NCBI GenBank assembly: GCA_030762935.1 | Contig: CM060890.1 | Location: 151,562,129-151,626,128, forward strand | Direction of reading: 5' to 3' | Length of the DNA: 64,000 nucleotides | DNA from: Hymenopus coronatus | Taxonomy: Eukaryota > Arthropoda > Insecta > Mantodea > Hymenopodidae | Shown here: piece after piece, positions 59,167 through 64,000 of the stretch | How positions within the stretch are numbered: position 1 is the stretch's first letter | Layout of the letters: each line of letters starts with the position of its first letter | Made by a program: the position numbers and the translations under genes | Notes under the pieces: model-generated | Told to the model about the DNA's origin: nothing | What the model saw: the letters and a program-made list of their open reading frames with translations, nothing else | Database searches by the model: none

Positions 59167-60348
59167 TGAGGGCTGTCCCAGAAGTAGCCGACCTAACAAA
59201 GAAAGCACAAAAGTTTATCTTTATTTCTCTAGGTTCAATACCATGTTTATAGTGAGAACAATTAAGGTCTGCCAAACAAACTGCAGACTCCACTTCTTCA
59301 TTGCTGGCAAACCTACCACCAAGCCATTTCTTCATGTTTGGAAACAAAATAATCAGAAGGGGCTACATCTGGCAAATAGGGTGCATGAACAAGCAACTCA
59401 AACTTTAACTCATTGATTTTGGCCATGGCGATATGTACACGTGAACTGGTGCATTGTCTTGTTGAAACAAAACTTTCTTTTTGCTAAATGTGGCCATTTT
59501 TGCTTGATTTAATCACTCAAATGCTGTAACAAATTTGCATAATACTCTGCATTGTTTACTTTTCTTTTTTTTTAGATGATCAATGAAAATTATCCCACAT
59601 GCGTTCCAAAAAACTGATGCCTTTCCTGTCTTCGCCTTCTTTGGAGCCCATTCTCCCCTTCCAATCCACTGTTTTGATTATTCCCTCATGTCAGGTGTGA
59701 AGTGATGGTTTCATCCATTGTTACAAATTGATGCAAAAACTCAACTTTGTTGCAGCGAAACATTGTTGAACACTCAACTGAAACATCCTCATGATGCTGT
59801 TTTTGTTCTATTGTGAGCAAATGCAGCACTCACCTTGCACACATCTTTCTCATAACTAAATTTTCAGTCAGTATGCGATGTACAGAACTTTTTGAAATGC
59901 CTGCAATGTCTGCTAGCTCGTGCACTTTCAGTCGACAGTCATCCAATACCATTTTGTGGATTTTCTTTACAATTACTGGACTGGTAACCTCATTTGGTTG
60001 ACCACTGCGATGTTCGTCTTGGCAGCTCATACGGCTGCACTTAAACTCTGCCACCCAATATTTCACTGTTGTAAACGAAGGAGCAGACTCCCCCAAAGTG
60101 AAATCTAGTTGGACTAAGACCTTTCAAATGAAAGTACTGTATCACATAACGATGACCAGTTTTATTCATGTCTACAAATTCGCTGAGAGCATTCACTAAT
60201 GATGGCTGCCAAACAAATGCTAAAGAATGTAAAATTGTCAAACTTCAAATTTAAACTTTCTAAGGTTGGTATTTTTTACTATCGTTGTTGTTTGAAACAA
60301 CTGGTATCTATCTATATATCAGGTCGGGTACTTCTGGGACAGCCTCTT
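59167..60348 (-). mobile_element. Mariner element inserted in a LINE, defective
   Basis: Terminal inverted repeats: TGAGGGCTGTCCCAGAAGTA at the left and TACTTCTGGGACAGCCTCTT at the right, with TA on each side. Minus-strand transposase pieces include APSFTTVKYWVAEFK, DEHRSGQPNEVTSPVI, SKSSVHRILTENL and MFPNMKKWLGGRF. Frames are broken several times (for example near 59830 and 60096), so it is a relic, but the ends are well kept. Confidence 0.9.
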
Positions 60349-60920
60349 TATATCATCAGCAAAATCTAGATATTCTAATTTGTCATATAATCCCCATTGT
60401 ATACCTGTTTTTCTATTCATAGCTTTGGTCATTATATTATCTAAAAGCATCAAGAATAGGATTGGTGATAATATACATCCTTGTTTGACTGAGAAAGGTT
60501 CTAATAACTTTTTGTGATATTCCATCTGATATGAAAAATTGTTAATCATTTCTTGTACAATCCATATAATGTTTTTTGGGATTCCAAAAATTCTCATAGC
60601 TTCCCATATTTTGTTTTGCGTAATTGAATTAAATGCTCTTTCAATCTACAAAAATCAGGTATAGAGGAGATTGATATTCATAAAACTGCTCTAAACTTAT
60701 TCCTGTTGTATTGATATGGTCAATGTAGGATCTTCCCTTTCTAAAACCTGCTTGTTCTCTTCTCAATATCTTGTGAAGTGATTCGCTAATTCTATTAAAA
60801 ATGTTCTAGAAAAAGTTTTACTTAAATTGGGAGAAAGGTTACGCATCTCCAATTCTTGCAATCTAAAAGGTTTCCTTTCTTTGGTAATTTAATTAAAATT
60901 CCTCTTTTCCAATAATCTGG
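60349..60920 (-). mobile_element. RTE-like LINE, RT core part
   Basis: The minus strand reads LRREQAGFRKGRSYIDHI, SPLYLIFVD, then FGIPKNIIWIV, FSVKQGCILSPILF and LEYLDFADDI. The catalytic box is FADD. The mariner at 59167-60348 sits right after FADDI. Stops and a frameshift near 60640 show decay. Confidence 0.85.
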
Positions 60921-60925
60921 TAAAT

Positions 60926-60992
60926 AATAATAATAACAGCAACAACAATAATAATAACAAGAATAATAATATTATTAGTATTATTATTATTT
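60926..60992. repeat. AT-rich trinucleotide repeat (AAT/ATT)
   Basis: AATAATAATAAC-type repeats changing to ATTATTATT, so the tract is partly self-complementary. Confidence 0.9.
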
Positions 60993-61089
60993 TACGCAGT
61001 CAATAGACTCTTACAAGAACATCTGACATTGTCAATCTTATCTATACACAAGTTATTCACAAAAAGTAATATTATACAAGCATTTATCC

Positions 61090-61640
61090 ATTTGGAATAA
61101 TTTTAGTACAGATTTAAATTGTGAGATTTTAGTGTTGCTAAGTAAGAGAATACAGGTGCTATTTTATATGACGTGTCCTTAACAGTTTGTGCTCACTGTA
61201 CCATATCATGTCTTTCTCTCTTAACAAGTAAGGATGTTTTATGTTACTGATGTTTCTCCACAAATGTGTTCAAACAGATTGTATGATTCTTATGCACTTT
61301 TTTGTATTTCTAGTAATCTGTTCATATTGGTTTTACTCATTCCTCCCCATGTTAAATGTGGGTAAATAATGCCACAATATGCTGTTTTGAATATATTCCA
61401 TATTTTGCTAATTGTTTTAGTAGGTAAAAACCTGAAATGATTTTTTTACAAACCATTTCTACGTGTGTTATAAGTTAGAATTTCTTCTATATGGACACCC
61501 AAGAATTTGTAGTCCCCCATCTGTTCTAAAGAAGTATTATTAAAATTATATTTAGACTGTCACTTTCAAATGTCATAAATTTTGTTTTTCCTATATTTAA
61601 CTGTAATCCACTTGTTATTTTTACTTTTTTTAAGTTTAAC
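61090..61640 (-). mobile_element. LINE fragment, another jockey/CR1-type family
   Basis: Minus-strand broken frames: GLQLNIGKTKFMTF, THVEMVCKKIISGFYLLKQL, AKYGIYSKQHIVA. This is the region after the FADD box in non-LTR reverse transcriptases. It differs from the family at 62985-63625. Confidence 0.65.
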
Positions 61641-61885
61641 GTCCTTTAACCTGATTGGTCATATCAGATGATGAATGTAATTTGTGAAATGATACTCAAA
61701 TGATCTCGAGATCCATGGAGCTTAAACTTACTCGAAATTCATCTTCTCAGGGTAAGGGAAAACCCAGAAAAGAAAACTTATTTGCGTTATTCAGCCTAAG
61801 CGAGATTCAAACTTGTGACCAGTTGAATGTGAGACAGACACGCTACCACCACACCACCCAGGCGGGCTACAATCTATTGAGCTTG
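61640..61885 (-). mobile_element. tRNA-derived SINE (head at right)
   Basis: On the minus strand the head GCCTGGGTGGTGTGGTGGTA is followed by CACAAGTTTGAATCTCGC (B-box-like). The body runs leftward. Different head from the SINEs at 20945 and 51350. Confidence 0.6.
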
Positions 61886-61966
61886 AACCTAACTGGAAAT
61901 GCTTTTTACTCAGAAATATCTCCTATCCCTTCTGTGTATTCCCTCAAGAAGCAACTATTGCAAATA

Positions 61967-62981
61967 TGAGGTGTGATCAAAAAGTTTCCAGAATGATGTC
62001 ATAAATACCACACAACAGTTTGTTTTGTCTAAATTGCACTGTCACTCTCTTGGGAGTTGATACACTTCTGCCATTGCTAGAAGTCCTCTTGCAACATGTT
62101 TGAGCCTTCTGCGATTCGCGATGGATAGCATCAATGTCTTCAAAACGGTGTCCTCGGAGCCACATTTTAAGTCGTGGGAAAAGAAAAAAGTGCACTGGTG
62201 CCAAATCTGGAGATCAGGTGGGAGGGGGAACAGTATTCATCCTATTTTTATCAAAAAATTTGCAAACAGAAAGGGCTTTGTGCAGGGGCGCATTCTCACA
62301 TTCTCGCTTAATCTTTGCAGTACTTGTTTGGAGAACACTTGATTCACTGTTTGCCTCAAATTCCTGATGTACAGTGCCTTTAATGTCAAAAAACACAATC
62401 ATCATTGGCTTCACTTTGAATCAAACTTGTCTGGCCTTTTTTGGGCATGGAGATGAATGACTCTTCCATTGTGAAGATTGTTGTTTCGTTTTTGGATCGT
62501 ACCCATAAATCCATGTTTCATCACCAGTAATAATTTTCTCCATAAACTGTGGGGTCATTTTGTAGCTGTTCTTTAAAATTAGTGCAGGCAATCACATGAC
62601 TTTCCTTTTGGTCATTTGAAAGCAGGTTGGGCACAAACTTGGCAATTCTTCTTATGTCCAAATTGTCTTTCAGAATGCTTTGAACATTCCAAAGGAAAGT
62701 CCTGAGTCAGAAAATTCTCTTATTGTAATATGCCTGTCATGTAAGACCATTTCCCTCACCTGATTGATATTTTCATCAGTTTTGCAGGAACAGGGTCGCC
62801 CCGAACGATCCGCATCTTTAACTGATGGTACACCAGTTTTAAATTTTGAAAACCATTCAAATGTTTGAGTTTTGCCCATAACTTCCTCCCCATAAGCTGT
62901 TCTCAACATTTCATAGGCTTCTGTTGCAGTTTTACCGAGTTTAAAGCAGAATTTGATGTACATTCTTTGTTCCACAAACAC
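61967..62981 (-). mobile_element. Mariner relic, truncated at its 5' end
   Basis: Left end TGAGGTGTGATCAAAAAGTTTCC after a TA. The minus strand encodes EQRMYIKFCFKLGKTATEAY, AYGEEVMGKTQTFEWFSKF, DRSGRPCSCKTDENINQV and, after breaks, HFFLFPRLKMWLRGHRF. The expected matching repeat on the right is absent; the element stops at about its start codon, where LINE sequence begins. Confidence 0.82.
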
Positions 62982-62984
62982 ACA

Positions 62985-64000
62985 TAGAAATGGAATTAAT
63001 GATACATTGTTAGAACAGCTAAATAAATTGAAATTTCTTGGCCTTCAGATAGATAAGCATTTGGACTGTATTAGCTACATCACACCTAAACTTAGCTCAG
63101 CATGTTATACACTGGTTATATTTCACTCAATTGATACACTTAAACTGGTGCATTTTGCCTACTTTAACTCCATCATCGAGTATGGAATAATATTCTGGGG
63201 TAATTCAATGGATAGTAAATGCACATTCCGGATACAGAAGAAAGCTATACGAATAATCTGTAATGCTTTTAGTGGACAGTCATGCAAAGAACTATTTCAA
63301 AAATTGGGCACATTCACCTTACCTTGTGTTTATATATTATCCATTTTAAAATTCTGTGCAGTTAATTGACATAGTTTTATAACAAACATGGAAATTCATA
63401 ACATTAATTCTAGACAAAAGGGATATATTCATCGTCCCAATGCCAATCTTCGTTGCTTTGAGTAAGGTGATCATTATGAAACAATCAAGATATTTAATGA
63501 TCTCCCCAGTAATCTCAAAGAAAATGTTGGGAATTTCAGGGCTTTTAAGGCTTCTCTTAAGGAGTACCTTTGCAATAAATCCTTTTACTCTGTAGATGAA
63601 TATTTAACTGACAAATCAGTCTGACAATACCGTAATAATCATTGTATTTATAAGAATTATAATGTATTGTATATTAGTGTGGTGTGTGTTTTATATTGAA
63701 ATTAATCTGATGTATACTTTGACTTGCACAAATGTGTCAAATGAATTTTTTAGTATTTAGCAATGACACAAGGTCTGCACAACCTGATGCTTTGATATTT
63801 TACACTCTAGTACATAATTGTAAATTTTTGTATTGTAAATTCTATAACATATTTGTAAATATGTCGGTAATTGGAAAACTATCATCTGACATTACTTCAG
63901 TGTTACATATAATGAAACTATATTTATTTTTACATTTTAACACTAATTTTTTATACTCTTTGTTTTTATGTGCAAAAGAAGAAAAAAAAAAAAAAAAAAA
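62985..64000 (+). mobile_element. Jockey/CR1-type LINE 3' end with poly(A)
   Basis: The plus strand reads LKFLGLQIDKHLDC, VHFAYFNSIIEYGIIFWGNS, FRIQKKAIRIICN up to a stop at 63369. After a break it continues FNDLPSNLKENVGNFRAFKA and NKSFYSVDEYL near 63500-63600. The 3' UTR runs to an A-run at 63979-64000, at the window edge. Related to the relics at 60-2135 and 22470-22860. Confidence 0.8.

Overview
The window is eukaryotic, AT-rich and dominated by repeats. Introns with GT-AG borders, tRNA-derived SINEs, jockey-type and RTE-like LINEs, mariner relics, Penelope-like elements and a Polinton/adintovirus-type viral relic point to an animal, most likely an arthropod. I cannot name the species.

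One host gene is clear: RECQL4, the RecQ-like helicase with an Sld2-type N-terminus, on the minus strand. I placed seven coding exons whose phases all join: E1 40941-41051, E2 38344-39727, E3 34058-34273, E4 23253-23482, E5 16173-16445, E6 13761-14060 and E7 5326-5437. Together they give about 875 codons, from the initiator ATG through the Sld2 motif, a CCHC zinc knuckle and helicase motifs 0, I, Ia, II (DEAH), III and IV. Motifs V and VI and the C-terminus lie off the left edge. About 2.6 kb of coding sequence is spread over 36 kb because transposons fill the introns.

Layout, left to right. 0-2.1 kb: decayed LINE. 5.3-14 kb: RECQL4 E7 and E6, with an intron made of a 39-bp minisatellite split by a three-unit Penelope-like insertion (6725-12336). 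14-23.5 kb: E5 with tandem partial copies of itself, an older Penelope fragment, a mariner, a 0.85-kb 'R repeat' and a LINE tail. 23.7-38.2 kb: mariner relic, more R repeats, two of them split by Penelope-like insertions with 12-13 bp target duplications, E3, and a third Penelope family. 38.3-41.1 kb: E2 and E1. 41.9-44.0 kb: 35-bp minisatellite. 44.5-48.5 kb: broken Polinton/adintovirus-type provirus (double jelly-roll capsid, packaging ATPase fragment, parvovirus-type phospholipase A2 protein, adenain-type protease). 48.45-52.6 kb: 74-bp minisatellite starting in the protease and hosting a SINE. 53.1-57.4 kb: about 120-bp tandem array next to a Ty3/gypsy fragment. 57.8-64 kb: LINE fragments and two mariners.

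The strongest unusual signals are: (1) the 39-bp intronic minisatellite matches RECQL4's own exon-6 helicase motif IV coding sequence, 35 of 39 bases; (2) RECQL4 E5 and E7 each have extra partial exon copies carrying splice acceptors; (3) Penelope-like insertions are head-to-head multimers within one target duplication, with both outer ends being element 3' ends; (4) the viral relic.
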